The notes beneath the pieces were generated by a model. The model was not told the origin of the DNA and searched no databases. It saw nothing but the letters and a program-made list of their open reading frames with translations. From NCBI GenBank assembly GCA_018401275.1, contig JAGYKW010000006.1, positions 31,153 through 95,152 on the forward strand: 64,000 nucleotides of DNA, read 5' to 3'. Both the position numbers and the translations under genes were made by a program. The stretch comes from Nitriliruptoraceae bacterium. Its GTDB lineage: Bacteria; Actinomycetota; Nitriliruptoria; Nitriliruptorales; Nitriliruptoraceae. This document shows, piece after piece, positions 35,983-45,506 of this stretch. The number at the start of each line of letters is the position of its first letter. The stretch's first letter is position 1.

Positions 35983-38247
35983 ATGACGCGACGCGGCCGC
36001 CCGGGTGCGGAGGCGGACGCGACCCTGCTGGGGGACGACGAGCTCGTCGGTGAGGTGCTCGGCGTCCACTACGCCGACACCCGGACCGGCTTCGGCGTGG
36101 CCGAGATCGGGCCGCACGACGGCGGACCCGGCGAGCGCTGCACCGGACCGCTGGCCGACCTCGTCGAGGGGCAGAGCGTCCGGCTCGTCGGTCGCCGCAG
36201 CGTCCACCCGCGTTACGGTCCGACGTTCGAGGCGATGCTCTACGAGCAGGTCACGCCGACCGACGTCGCGGGGCTCGCGGCGTTCCTGACCTCCGAGCGA
36301 TTCGCGCACGTCCCTGCGGGGGTGGTCGAGCGCATCATCGCCGCGTTCGGCACCGGAGCAGGAGCGGCCATCGAGGCCGGACCGGATCGGCTCGTCGGCG
36401 GCACCGACATCACTGCGGAGCAGGCGGCCGCGGTGTGCGACGCATGGCAGGCGGGCCTCGCGATGGCGCGGCTCGTGCGTCTGGTCGAGGGCGCGGGCTG
36501 GCCGATGGACGCGGTGCGTTCGGCGCACGCACGCTTCGGCGCTGACGTCGTGGAGGTCGCCCGCGACGATCCGTACCTCCTCCTGCTCGCGGAGCGGGTC
36601 CGCTTCGCGCACGCGGACCGACTCGCGGAGCAGCTGGGTGTGCCGCGCGACGATGCGCGCCGGCTCGTCGCCGGTGCGGTCGCGGCCGTGCGCGCCGCGC
36701 GACGCCAGGACGGACACCAGCACCTCCCGAGGCGTGAGGCCGTCGCGGCCGCCACGACACTGCTCGGGGTGGACGTGATGCTCGCCGCGGACGGGCTGGC
36801 ACGAGCGGTCGACCGCGGGCGCCTCGTCGGCGAGCTGCTGGCCGACGAGGACATCGTCGCGCTGCCCGGTGCGCACGCCGACGAGCTCGCGCTGGCCTCG
36901 GGCGTCCAGCGGCTGCTCAGCACCGTGCGCCCGCTGCCGGGCCTGCGCACCGACAGCGCCGACAGCGGCGAGATCACCGACAGCGACGAAAGCACCGACA
37001 GCGCCGACGGTGCGAACGATGATGAGGACGCGGTCGCTGCGGAGCCGGTCGAGCTCACCGCCGACCAGCGGGCCGCGGTCGCGCTCACGGCCACGGCCGG
37101 GGTGAGCGTGCTGACCGGCGGACCGGGCACCGGCAAGTCGACGACGGTGCGCGAGCTGGTCGCGCGAGCGCGTGCGGGCGGAGCGAACGTCGCGCTGGCC
37201 GCGCCGACCGGTCGTGCGGCCAAGCGCCTCGAGGAGCTCGCGGACCATCCGGCGACGACGATCCACCGTCTGCTCGAGGCGCGGCCCGACGAGGACGGTG
37301 GGTTCCGCTTCCGCTTCGGCGCTGCGGAGCAGCTGCCCTTCGACCTCGTCGTGATCGACGAGACGTCGATGTGCGACACGTGGCTCGCAGCACGGCTCAT
37401 CGAGGCGGTGCCCGACGGGTCGCATCTCGTGCTCGTCGGCGACGCCGACCAGCTCCCGTCGGTCGGGTCCGGTGACGTGCTGCGCGACCTGATCCGCAGC
37501 GGCCTCGTGCCGGCCGTCGAGCTGCGCGAGATCCACCGTCAGGCCGCCGGGTCGCGCATCGTCACGCTGGCACGCGGCATCCTCGCAGGGGACCCCGGAC
37601 CGCTGCGAGGGGTCGACGGCGACGTGTTCGTCGCCGAGGAGGCGGACCGCAGCGCCATCGTCGCGCGCGTCGTGCGCACCGTCGCCGAGCGTGCGCCCGA
37701 GCACTTCGACGTCGGCATCGACGACGTCCAGGTGCTCGCGCCGGTCTACCGCGGCCCGACCGGGGTCGACGCGCTCAACGCCGCGCTCAAGGAGGCGCTC
37801 AACCCTGCGGCCGGACGCCCCGCGGTCGGCGGCATGCACGTCGGTGACCGCGTGATGCAGACGCGCAACGACCCGGAGCTCGATGTCGCGAACGGGGACG
37901 TCGGGACCGTCGTCGACCTGTCGGTGCGCGACGGCAGCGTGCGTGTCGCCTATCCGCGTGGCGAGGTGACGCATCCGCGCGACCGGGTGCGCGACCTCGT
38001 GCCGGCATGGGCGGTGACCGTGCACAAGGCGCAGGGCGGGGAGTGGCCGGTCGTCGTGCTCGTCCTCGATCCTGCGCATCGCACGATGCTGTGGCGCAAC
38101 CTGGCCTACACGGCGGTCACCCGCGCGTCGCGTGCGCTCATCCTCGTCGGTCGCAGCGAGGCGCTGCGCGTCGCTGCCCGTCAGGACCTGCCGTCGCGCC
38201 GGCACACGGGGCTGGCCGAGCGGCTGCGCGCGCTGGCGAGCGCGTGA
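35983..38247 (+). CDS. recD2: RecD2-type ATP-dependent DNA helicase
   Basis: 754 residues, SF1B 5'-3' helicase not tied to RecBC. An N-terminal OB-like region (GEVLGVHYADTRTGFGVAEI) and a helix-hairpin-helix region come first, then an Asp/Ser-rich acidic linker around residues 323-350. Walker A GGPGTGKSTT lies near residue 378, Walker B VVIDETSMCD near 450, VGDADQLPSVGSGD near 485, and C-terminal motif AVTVHKAQGGEWPVVV then YTAVTRASRALILVG. The SH3-like insertion is present. ATG follows AAGGGGA. Likely role: replication and recombination repair. Confidence 0.95.
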   Translation: MTRRGRPGAEADATLLGDDELVGEVLGVHYADTRTGFGVAEIGPHDGGPGERCTGPLADLVEGQSVRLVGRRSVHPRYGPTFEAMLYEQVTPTDVAGLAAFLTSERFAHVPAGVVERIIAAFGTGAGAAIEAGPDRLVGGTDITAEQAAAVCDAWQAGLAMARLVRLVEGAGWPMDAVRSAHARFGADVVEVARDDPYLLLLAERVRFAHADRLAEQLGVPRDDARRLVAGAVAAVRAARRQDGHQHLPRREAVAAATTLLGVDVMLAADGLARAVDRGRLVGELLADEDIVALPGAHADELALASGVQRLLSTVRPLPGLRTDSADSGEITDSDESTDSADGANDDEDAVAAEPVELTADQRAAVALTATAGVSVLTGGPGTGKSTTVRELVARARAGGANVALAAPTGRAAKRLEELADHPATTIHRLLEARPDEDGGFRFRFGAAEQLPFDLVVIDETSMCDTWLAARLIEAVPDGSHLVLVGDADQLPSVGSGDVLRDLIRSGLVPAVELREIHRQAAGSRIVTLARGILAGDPGPLRGVDGDVFVAEEADRSAIVARVVRTVAERAPEHFDVGIDDVQVLAPVYRGPTGVDALNAALKEALNPAAGRPAVGGMHVGDRVMQTRNDPELDVANGDVGTVVDLSVRDGSVRVAYPRGEVTHPRDRVRDLVPAWAVTVHKAQGGEWPVVVLVLDPAHRTMLWRNLAYTAVTRASRALILVGRSEALRVAARQDLPSRRHTGLAERLRALASA

Positions 38248-38276
38248 TCGGGATCCTTGAGCGCTCCCGCGTCGGT

Positions 38277-38305
38277 TTGCGCCTGCTCTGCGGCCTCCGT
38301 ACACT
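38277..38305 (+). promoter_or_regulatory. promoter of the SUF operon
   Basis: TTGCGC, a 17-base spacer and TACACT form a good sigma-70-type promoter. The -10 hexamer overlaps the left arm of the palindrome at 38301-38321. Transcription would start about 70 bases before sufR. Confidence 0.75.
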
Positions 38306-38321
38306 TCCGTAACCGAAGTGT
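38301..38321. promoter_or_regulatory. probable SufR operator
   Basis: ACACTTC, seven bases, GAAGTGT: a perfect inverted repeat overlapping the -10 hexamer of the SUF promoter and adjacent to a second small palindrome TTCCGGAA (38321-38328). The position predicts repression of the whole operon by SufR when iron-sulfur clusters are sufficient. Confidence 0.75.
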
Positions 38322-38380
38322 TCCGGAAGTCGTGAGCGCCAGCAGGACGGGCGCTGCGCCGCACCGACGAGGAGGACCCG

Positions 38381-39061
38381 ATGCCGTCGCCCGTGACCGC
38401 CAGCGCGTCCCTCGTCGGACTGCTCGGGGTCAGCCGCGCGGCGATCGTCGACCACCTCCACCGCTCCGGCGCGCAACCGGTCGCAGCGCTCGCCGTGCAC
38501 CTGGGGATCTCCGAGGTCGCCACCCGACGGCATCTGGGCGTGCTCACCGAGGACGGCCTGGTCGAGGAGCGTGAACCGCGCGCGTCCGGCGGGCGTCCGG
38601 CGGCCTGCTTCGCCCTGACCGACCGGGCGGCCCGGCTGTTCCCGCAGTCCTACGACCGCTTCGCGAACGAGCTGCTCGACTTCCTCACCGCCGAGCACGG
38701 TCGCGACGGTCTGCTCGCGTTCCTGCGCTGGCGGGTCGACCGCGAGGTCGGCGCGCTCACCGATGCGGTCCAGGGCGGAACGCTCGAGGAACGCGTGGTC
38801 CGGCTGGCCGAGGCGCTCACGAGCGCCGGCTTCGTCGCCGACGTCGTGCGCGACGACACGCCGAACGCGTTGCCGACCCTGCAGCTCATCCAGCACCACT
38901 GCGTCATCGAGGGCGTGGCACGCGAGCATCCGGAGATCTGCAGCTACGAGGCTGCCGCGTTCTCCCGGGCGCTGGGCACCGACGTGCAGCTCTCGCGGCG
39001 CGAGACCATCGCCGACGGTTCACCCGCCTGCGTCTGCACCGTCACGGCCGCGGTCGGCTGA
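38381..39061 (+). CDS. sufR: SUF operon transcriptional repressor SufR
   Basis: 226 residues. N-terminal winged helix ([24 protein letters not shown]) and a C-terminal region with conserved cysteines (QHHC near residue 173, EICSYEA near 187 and SPACVCTV near the end), which in SufR bind an iron-sulfur cluster that governs DNA binding. First gene of the sufRBD-Rieske-CSUT operon, preceded by its own palindromic operator. ATG follows GAGGA. Confidence 0.93.
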   Translation: MPSPVTASASLVGLLGVSRAAIVDHLHRSGAQPVAALAVHLGISEVATRRHLGVLTEDGLVEEREPRASGGRPAACFALTDRAARLFPQSYDRFANELLDFLTAEHGRDGLLAFLRWRVDREVGALTDAVQGGTLEERVVRLAEALTSAGFVADVVRDDTPNALPTLQLIQHHCVIEGVAREHPEICSYEAAAFSRALGTDVQLSRRETIADGSPACVCTVTAAVG

Positions 39062-39136
39062 GAGCCACTCCGAGCGCGCGCCGATCCGCTCACCGTCGCC
39101 CCACGAACCACCCCCGACGAACCATCCGGAACCGAC

Positions 39137-39170
39137 CAGCAGTCACCCGACGTCAGCAGTCACCCGAGAG
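39137..39170. repeat. 17-bp tandem duplication before sufB
   Basis: Two copies of a unit starting CAGCAGTCACCCGA (39137-39153, 39154-39170), differing only at the last three bases. The second copy runs into the sufB ribosome binding site. Confidence 0.8.
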
Positions 39171-39179
39171 GAGCACCGC

Positions 39180-40631
39180 ATGAGCCAGACCGAGATCACG
39201 GTCCCCATCAGCGAGGCGAAGCAGAACCAGGAGACGCTCGCCCAGGACCTCGCCGAGTACAAGTTCGGCTGGGCCGACGGTGAGGACGGCTACGCGTTCA
39301 CCTCGGGTCAAGGACTCGACGAGGACCTCATCCGGGAGCTCAGCGCTCGCAAGGACGAGCCCGACTGGATGCTCGATGTCCGACTGCGCGCCTACAAGGC
39401 GTTCCTCCGGCGCCCGATGCCCAACTGGGGCTCGGACCTGTCGGGGATCGACTTCGACAAGATCCACTACTACGTCGAGGCGAGCGAGAAGCAGGCGAAC
39501 TCGTGGGAGGACCTGCCCCCGGAGATCCTCGCGACCTACGAGAAGCTCGGCATCCCGCAGGCGGAGCGTGAGCGTCTGGTCGCCGGCGTCGCCGCGCAGT
39601 ACGAGTCGACGGTCCTCTACCACCAGGTCCGTGAGGACCTCGAGGCCGAGGGCGTGATCTTCCTCGACACCGACGCCGGTCTGCGCGAGCACGAGGAGCT
39701 GTTCCGCAAGCACTTCGCGACCATCATCCCGGCCAACGACAACAAGTTCGCGGCCCTCAACACCGCGGTGTGGTCGGGTGGCTCGTTCATCTGGATCCCA
39801 GCGGGCGTGAAGGTCGACGTGCCCCTGCAGGCCTACTTCCGCATCAACAAGCAGAACATGGGTCAGTTCGAGCGCACGCTCATCATCGCCGAGCCCGGCA
39901 GCTACGTGCACTACGTCGAGGGCTGCACCGCGCCGATCTACTCGTCGGACTCGCTGCACTCCGCCGTCGTCGAGATCCTCGTGAAGGAGGGCGCGCGCGT
40001 CCGCTACACGACGATCCAGAACTGGTCGAACAACGTCTACAACCTCGTGACCAAGCGTGCCGTGGCCGAGAAGAACGCCACGATGGAGTGGATCGACGGC
40101 AACATCGGCTCCAAGGTCACGATGAAGTACCCGGCGGTCTGGCTGACCGGCGAGGGCGCGAAGGGCGAGGTCCTGTCCGTCGCGTACGCCAACGACGGCC
40201 AGCACCAGGACGCGGGGGCGAAGATGGTGCACACCGCGCCGTACACGACCTCGAACATCCTGTCGAAGTCGATCTCGAAGGGCAGCGGTCGCACGAGCTA
40301 CCGCGGGCTCGTGCAGATCGACGAGGGTGCGCACCACGCGCGCAGCGCCGTGAAGTGCGACGCGCTCATGCTCGACGCGACGTCGCGCACGGACACGTAC
40401 CCCTACATGCAGATCGACCAGGAGGACGCGACGATCGAGCACGAGGCGACCGTCTCGAAGCTCAGCGACGACCAGGTCTTCTACATGCAGCAGCGCGGCA
40501 TCACCGAGGACGAGGCGACCGCGATGATCGTGCGCGGCTTCATCGAGCCGATCTCCCGTGAGCTCCCGATGGAGTACTCCGTCGAGCTCAACCGGCTCAT
40601 CGCCATCGAGATGGAAGGCGCGGTCGGATGA
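39180..40631 (+). CDS. sufB: Fe-S cluster assembly scaffold SufB
   Basis: 483 residues. Core of the SufBCD scaffold; family-typical stretches include FKFGWADG-like N-terminus, [46 protein letters not shown] and the C-terminal [19 protein letters not shown]. No intein is present, unlike in some actinobacterial SufB proteins. GAGAGGAG precedes the ATG. The stop overlaps the sufD start (ATGA). Confidence 0.97.
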   Translation: MSQTEITVPISEAKQNQETLAQDLAEYKFGWADGEDGYAFTSGQGLDEDLIRELSARKDEPDWMLDVRLRAYKAFLRRPMPNWGSDLSGIDFDKIHYYVEASEKQANSWEDLPPEILATYEKLGIPQAERERLVAGVAAQYESTVLYHQVREDLEAEGVIFLDTDAGLREHEELFRKHFATIIPANDNKFAALNTAVWSGGSFIWIPAGVKVDVPLQAYFRINKQNMGQFERTLIIAEPGSYVHYVEGCTAPIYSSDSLHSAVVEILVKEGARVRYTTIQNWSNNVYNLVTKRAVAEKNATMEWIDGNIGSKVTMKYPAVWLTGEGAKGEVLSVAYANDGQHQDAGAKMVHTAPYTTSNILSKSISKGSGRTSYRGLVQIDEGAHHARSAVKCDALMLDATSRTDTYPYMQIDQEDATIEHEATVSKLSDDQVFYMQQRGITEDEATAMIVRGFIEPISRELPMEYSVELNRLIAIEMEGAVG

Positions 40632-42002
40632 CGACGCTGTCCCTGCTGGACGCGGACGCCCTCGCGTCCTCGAGCGTGACCGCCGGCGAGCCCACGTGGC
40701 TCGTCGAGCGGCGCCGCATCGCTGCGCGTCGCTTCGCCGACCAGGCGTGGCCCGACAGTCGGTTCGACGAGTTCTGGCGCTCGACCCCGTTCGACGTGCG
40801 CTTCGACGTCGAACGCGAGATCGCCACGGCGGCCGCGGGCGCACCGTCGGCACCGGCCGGCGTGCTCAGCTGACGTCGAGGGCGGTGGCGTCCAGGTCAC
40901 GATCATCGACGGCGTGCTGACGTCCATCGAGCCCCATGCCGCTGCGACGGCTGCGGGTGTCGTGGTGACCGACCTGCGCACCGCGGCGGTCGAGCACACG
41001 GCGCTCGTCGAGGCGCACCTCGGTCGCCTCACGACCTCCGCGGAGGTCGGGACCGGCAGCGACGAGGACCGCACCGTCACGCTGAGTGACGCAGCATGGA
41101 CCGGCGGCGTGTTCATCCACGTGCCTGCCGAGGTCGAGCTGGACGTGCCGATCTCGGTGCACGTGCACGTGTCGTCCCCGGGTGCGCACCTGCCCCGGGT
41201 GCTCGCCGTGATCGGCCACCACGCCCGTGCGACGCTCTACCTCGAGCACACCAGCGACGAGGGCGTGACCGCGCTGGTCGACGAGGTGGTCGAGATCGTC
41301 GTCGAGGACAGTGCGAAGCTGCGCCTCGCGACCCTGCAGGACTGGAACGCCGGCATCGAGCACCTCGGCCTGCAGAAGACCGAGCTGCACCGCGACGCTG
41401 ACGTCCTCGCGCTCGCCTTCACCACGGGTGGCACGACCGTGCGGCTGCGTCCGGAGTTCGACCTGGTCGGTCCGGGCGCGAAGGTGCGCCCGCTCGGCAT
41501 CTACATGGCGAGCGACGGCCAGTGGTTCGACCTGCAGCCGTACGTGCGGCACATCGCGCCGCGTGCGACGTCGGACGTGCTGTTCAAGGGCGCGCTGCAG
41601 GGCGAGAGCCGCACGGTGTTCCGCGGCAACGTGTTCGTCCACCGTGACGCGTTCGGCACCTCGACCGACGAGAACAACCGCAGCCTCATCCTCACCGAGG
41701 GTGCCCGTGCTGACGCGACGCCGTTCCTCGAGATCGAGTGCAGCGACATCACGGCCGGCCACGGGTCCGCGACCGGGCAGATCGACGCCCGTCACCTCTA
41801 CTACCTGCAGGCACGCGGCATCGACCGCGACACGGCGCTGCGCATGATCGTGACCGGGTACTTCACCGAGATCCTCGAGGAGGCCGACCTCCCGGGCATC
41901 ACCGAGCGTGCCATCGCGGTCATCGAGCGTCGCATCGCCGACGCGGACCTGTCCGTCGTCCAGGTCAACGACCTGAACCTGCGCGAGCAGCAGGTCGACT
42001 GA
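40628..42002 (+). CDS. sufD: Fe-S cluster assembly protein SufD, with one frameshift
   Basis: Partner of SufB. The N-terminal part (40628-40870, [12 protein letters not shown]…[12 protein letters not shown]) is in one frame and hits a stop at 40873; the rest (about 40868-42002, [20 protein letters not shown]…[29 protein letters not shown]) is in another. One base change at the CTCAGCTGACGTC stretch rejoins them into a normal protein of about 457 residues. As the rest of the operon is clean, a consensus error is the likelier reading. ATGA coupling to sufB supports the start. Confidence 0.9.
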
Positions 42003-42343
42003 TGGCCTTCCTGCACGCACTGTCGCTCGACGAGCTCGCGGAGGCCGCACCGGTGCGCGTCGAGCTCGACGGCGTCCCGGTGTGCCTCGTGCGCATCGGG
42101 GACAGCGTGCGGGCGCTGCACGACATGTGCTCGCACCAGCGCTGGTCCCTCTCCGACGGGGAGGTCTCCGGCGGCGGTGTCGAGTGCTCGCTGCACGGTT
42201 CGACGTTCGACCTCGCCACGGGCGCGCCATCGAGCCTGCCCGCGACGACGCCCGTGCCGACCTTCGCGACCCGCATCGTCGACCGGAGCGTCGAGGTCGA
42301 CGTGTCCGTGTCGACCAACGACGCACCCACGCCCTCCTACTGA
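42002..42343 (+). CDS. Rieske-type [2Fe-2S] ferredoxin of the SUF operon
   Basis: 113 residues. The Rieske ligands are clear: C-x-H in MCSHQRW and C-x2-H in CSLHGSTFDL, spaced 17 residues apart. A soluble non-heme Rieske ferredoxin commonly found in actinobacterial suf operons; it may deliver electrons for cluster assembly. ATG overlaps the sufD stop by one base (TGATG). Confidence 0.92.
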   Translation: MAFLHALSLDELAEAAPVRVELDGVPVCLVRIGDSVRALHDMCSHQRWSLSDGEVSGGGVECSLHGSTFDLATGAPSSLPATTPVPTFATRIVDRSVEVDVSVSTNDAPTPSY

Positions 42344-42384
42344 CCGCACACCACCACTGACCGCACACCACCACTGACCGCCCC
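42341..42384. repeat. 17-bp tandem repeat over the Rieske gene stop
   Basis: TGACCGCACACCACCAC occurs at 42341-42357 and 42358-42374, with a third partial copy (TGACCGC) at 42375. The first TGA is the stop codon of the Rieske ferredoxin gene; the array fills the gap before sufC. Confidence 0.92.
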
Positions 42385-42403
42385 ACATCAGAAGGACCAC
42401 ACC

Positions 42404-43144
42404 ATGGCAGACCTCGAGATCCGCGATCTGACCGTCGAGGCCGACGGCAACGAGATCCTCCGCGGCGTCACGCTCGACCTCGACCGCGGACGGACCATCG
42501 CGCTGATGGGCCCCAACGGGTCGGGCAAGTCGACGCTCGCCTACGCGATCGCCGGTCACCCGGCCTACGACGTCACGGGCGGCACGATCTCCTGGCTGGG
42601 CACCGAGATCAACGAGATGAGCCCCGACGAGCGCGCGCGCCTCGGGGTGTTCCTCGCCATGCAGTACCCGACCGAGATCCCGGGCGTGTCCGTCACGAAC
42701 TTCCTGCGGACCTCGCTCAACGCGGTCAGCGCTGAGGACGTCCCGGTGCGCGAGTTCATGACGCGCCTGAAGGCGGAGATGGCCACGCTCGAGGTCGACC
42801 AGTCCTTCCTGCAGCGCTCCGTGAACGAGGGCTTCTCCGGTGGTGAGAAGAAGCGCTTCGAGATCCTGCAGATGGCGATGCTCAAGCCGAAGCTGGCCGT
42901 GCTCGACGAGACCGACTCCGGCCTCGACGTCGACGCGCTGCGCATCGTGAGCGAGGGCGTCGACCGCCTGCGCAGCCCCGAGCTCGGCGTGCTCATCATC
43001 ACGCACTACACGCGCATCCTGCGCTACATCCGTCCCGACGAGGTCCACGTCATGTTCGAGGGCCGCATCGTGGCCTCGGGCGGACCGGAGCTCGCCGACC
43101 AGCTCGAGGCCGAGGGCTACGAGCGTCTCAAGACGAGCGTCTGA
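42404..43144 (+). CDS. sufC: Fe-S cluster assembly ATPase SufC
   Basis: 246 residues; ABC-type ATPase that drives SufB2CD rearrangement. Walker A GPNGSGKST near residue 36, signature FSGGEKKR near 145, Walker B LAVLDETDSGLDVDAL near 167, H-loop ITHYTR. The variant DETDSGLD is diagnostic for SufC. AGAAGGA precedes the ATG. Confidence 0.98.
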   Translation: MADLEIRDLTVEADGNEILRGVTLDLDRGRTIALMGPNGSGKSTLAYAIAGHPAYDVTGGTISWLGTEINEMSPDERARLGVFLAMQYPTEIPGVSVTNFLRTSLNAVSAEDVPVREFMTRLKAEMATLEVDQSFLQRSVNEGFSGGEKKRFEILQMAMLKPKLAVLDETDSGLDVDALRIVSEGVDRLRSPELGVLIITHYTRILRYIRPDEVHVMFEGRIVASGGPELADQLEAEGYERLKTSV

Positions 43145-43149
43145 GCCGC

Positions 43150-44397
43150 ATGACCTTCGACGTCGCGACGCTCCGCAAGGAGTTCCCGACCCTCCAGCGT
43201 GAGGTCGGGGGTCGTCGCCTCGTCTACCTCGACTCCGCGGCGACGTCGCAGACGCCCGAGGTCGTGCTCGCCGCGATGGAGCGCTACTACCGCTACTCCC
43301 GGTCCAACGTGCACCGTGGCGTCTACCGGCTCGCCGAGGAGGCGACCGACGCCTACGAGGGCGCGCGGACCGCGATCGCACGGCTGGTCGGCGCGGACCC
43401 GCGTGGCGTCGTGTTCACCAAGAACGCGACGGAGGCGTGCAACCTGATCGCCTACGGCTGGGTCCGACGCCAGCTGGGACCCGGTGACGCGCTGCTGTGC
43501 ACCGTGATGGAGCACCACGCGAACATGGTCCCGTTCCAGCATGCGGCGCAGGACCGGGGCTTCGAGATGCGCTACGTGCCGGTCACCGAGGACGGCCAGC
43601 TGGACCTCGACGCGGCCGCGCAGCTCGTCGCCGACGGGCGGGTCCGCTTCGCCGCGTTCACCCACGTGTCCAACATGCTCGGGACCATCAACGACGTGCC
43701 GCGCATCGCCGCGCTCGTGCGCGCTGCGAACCCCGACGCGATCGTCCACGTCGACGGCACGCAGGCCGTGCCGCACCTGCCCGTCGACCTCGCGGCGCTG
43801 GGCGCCGACAGCTACGCGCTGACGGGTCACAAGATGTTCGGTCCGACGGGTATCGGTGCGCTCGTCGCGGACCCGGCGCTGCTCGAGCGCATGGAGCCGT
43901 TCCTCACCGGCGGTGACATGATCCGCGACGTCACGCTCGCCGGCGCGACCTGGAACGACGTGCCGCACCGCTTCGAGGCCGGCACGCCGCCGATCGCCGA
44001 GGCCGCTGGGCTCGCCGCCGCGGTCACGTTCCTCGAGGAGCTCGGGACGGAGCGGGTACGGGCCCACGAGGTCGCGCTGGGGGAGACGTTCCTCGCCGCG
44101 CTCAGGGCGACCGACGGCGTCGAGGTCCACGGGCCGCACGACATGGCGCAGCGCGGTGGTGCGATCTCGTTCAGCCTCGAGGGCGTCCACCCGCACGACG
44201 TCGGTGCCGTGCTCGACGACCGCGGCGTGTGCGTGCGCGTCGGGCATCACTGCTGCAAGCCGCTGATGCGCGAGATGGGTGTGAACGCGACGGTGCGGGC
44301 GAGCCTGCACGTCTACAACGACGAGGACGACCTCGAGCCGCTGCTCGAGGGGCTCAGCGCCGCCCGCCGCATGTTCGCCGGATCGGGGAGGGCCTAG
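43150..44397 (+). CDS. sufS: cysteine desulfurase SufS (group II)
   Basis: 415 residues; PLP enzyme that supplies sulfur. The PLP lysine is in ALTGHKMFGPTGIGAL near residue 230, VHVDGTQAVPHLPVD holds the PLP-ring aspartate region, and the catalytic cysteine lies in RVGHHCCKPLM near residue 370. The start is six bases after the sufC stop. SufU, its usual sulfur acceptor, follows with no gap. Confidence 0.97.
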   Translation: MTFDVATLRKEFPTLQREVGGRRLVYLDSAATSQTPEVVLAAMERYYRYSRSNVHRGVYRLAEEATDAYEGARTAIARLVGADPRGVVFTKNATEACNLIAYGWVRRQLGPGDALLCTVMEHHANMVPFQHAAQDRGFEMRYVPVTEDGQLDLDAAAQLVADGRVRFAAFTHVSNMLGTINDVPRIAALVRAANPDAIVHVDGTQAVPHLPVDLAALGADSYALTGHKMFGPTGIGALVADPALLERMEPFLTGGDMIRDVTLAGATWNDVPHRFEAGTPPIAEAAGLAAAVTFLEELGTERVRAHEVALGETFLAALRATDGVEVHGPHDMAQRGGAISFSLEGVHPHDVGAVLDDRGVCVRVGHHCCKPLMREMGVNATVRASLHVYNDEDDLEPLLEGLSAARRMFAGSGRA

Positions 44398-44874
44398 ATG
44401 TCCGAGCTCGAGGACCTGTATCAGGAGATCATCCTCGACCACTACCGGAGCCCGCGCAACCGCGCGCCCGGACTGGCCGGCGAGGACGCGCACGTCCACC
44501 ACTCGAACCCGCTGTGCGGCGACGAGATGGACCTGCGCGTGCGCATCCGTGACGGGGTGCTCGACGGGCTCGCGTTCGACGGCGAGGGCTGCTCGATCAG
44601 CCAGGCGTCGGCGTCCGCGATGTCGGTCGCGGTGCTGGGCCGACCGGTCGATGACGTGCTGGAGCTCGTCGAGCAGTTCCGTCTGATGATGCACGGTGAG
44701 GCACCGGACCGGGCTGATGACCTCGGCGACGGCATGGTGTTCGAGGGTGTGGCACGCTTCCCCGTCCGGGTGAAGTGTGCGCTGCTCGGCTGGATGGCTC
44801 TGCGTGACGCGGTCGACACGTTCCGCCGCGGTGAAGAGGCCAACGACGTGACCCACGAGGGCGACCATGAGTGA
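44398..44874 (+). CDS. sufU: SufU-type zinc-dependent sulfurtransferase
   Basis: 158 residues. The three zinc/sulfur cysteines are in NPLCGDEMDL, GEGCSISQASASAM and VKCALLGW, and the insertion between the second and third motifs is that of SufU rather than IscU. Activates SufS by accepting its persulfide. The ATG immediately follows the sufS stop codon; the end overlaps the next gene by eight bases. Confidence 0.96.
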   Translation: MSELEDLYQEIILDHYRSPRNRAPGLAGEDAHVHHSNPLCGDEMDLRVRIRDGVLDGLAFDGEGCSISQASASAMSVAVLGRPVDDVLELVEQFRLMMHGEAPDRADDLGDGMVFEGVARFPVRVKCALLGWMALRDAVDTFRRGEEANDVTHEGDHE

Positions 44875-45334
44875 AGCGACCGAGACGACGACCATCAGCG
44901 ACCTGCTGGATGATGGCGAGGGCATCCCTGAGGCGGACACGCCGACGGGTCTGGCCGACGACGCGCCAGCCGCGCGCGCCGCGCACCCGTTCGCGGACCT
45001 GCCGCTCGACGACGACGGCATGCCGTCGGCCGATGCGCTGCGCAACGCGCTGCGTGCGGTCATCGACCCCGAGATCGGTTACAACATCGTCGACCTCGGG
45101 CTCGTCTACGAGGTGACGAAGCCGCAGCGCGGCAGCGTGCACGTCCTGATGACGCTGACGTCGATCGGCTGCCCGCTGTCGGAGATCATCCACCAGCAGT
45201 GCTCGGTCATCATGGGCGCGATGCCCGGCGTCGACGTCGTGAACGTCGAGTTCACCTTCACCCCGCCGTGGTCGACCGAGAAGATCGCCGACTACGTCCG
45301 CGAGGAGCTGCGGGCGATGGGCATGAACGTCTGA
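44867..45334 (+). CDS. sufT: SufT-like MIP18/DUF59 Fe-S assembly factor
   Basis: 155 residues. A disordered acidic N-terminal extension of about 50 residues is followed by the DUF59 domain: VIDPEIGYNIVDLGLVYEV, MTLTSIGCPLSEII with the reactive cysteine, and FTPPWS near the end. Family members help deliver clusters to target proteins. Last gene of the suf operon, overlapping sufU by eight bases; a 15-bp duplication covers its stop. Confidence 0.93.
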   Translation: MSEATETTTISDLLDDGEGIPEADTPTGLADDAPAARAAHPFADLPLDDDGMPSADALRNALRAVIDPEIGYNIVDLGLVYEVTKPQRGSVHVLMTLTSIGCPLSEIIHQQCSVIMGAMPGVDVVNVEFTFTPPWSTEKIADYVREELRAMGMNV

Positions 45335-45357
45335 CGGGCTCCCGTCTGACGGGCTGC
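45328..45357. repeat. 15-bp tandem duplication over the sufT stop
   Basis: CGTCTGACGGGCTCC (45328-45342) and CGTCTGACGGGCTGC (45343-45357); the first holds the sufT stop codon. The rest of the gap to 45506 is pyrimidine-rich, with repeated CCGTTCCC-like runs, and contains the moeZ ribosome binding site. Confidence 0.88.
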
Positions 45358-45506
45358 CAGAAGGGCGTCGTCGACCGGGTTCGCACGGTTCGCACCCGCG
45401 ACCGGACGGCCCCGGGTGACGCCCGCGACACTCCTTCCAGCCCGCTCCCGTTCCGCGTTCCCCGTTCCCCGCTCCCGTTCCCCTGCAGTCTGCACAGGAG
45501 GCCTTC

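Noticed and set aside
35914..38547. Open frame of 877 codons on the minus strand
   Set aside because: Antisense to recD2, which has all helicase motifs in order.
43117..45063. Open frame of 648 codons on the minus strand
   Set aside because: Antisense to sufS, sufU and the start of sufT, all of which show catalytic residues.
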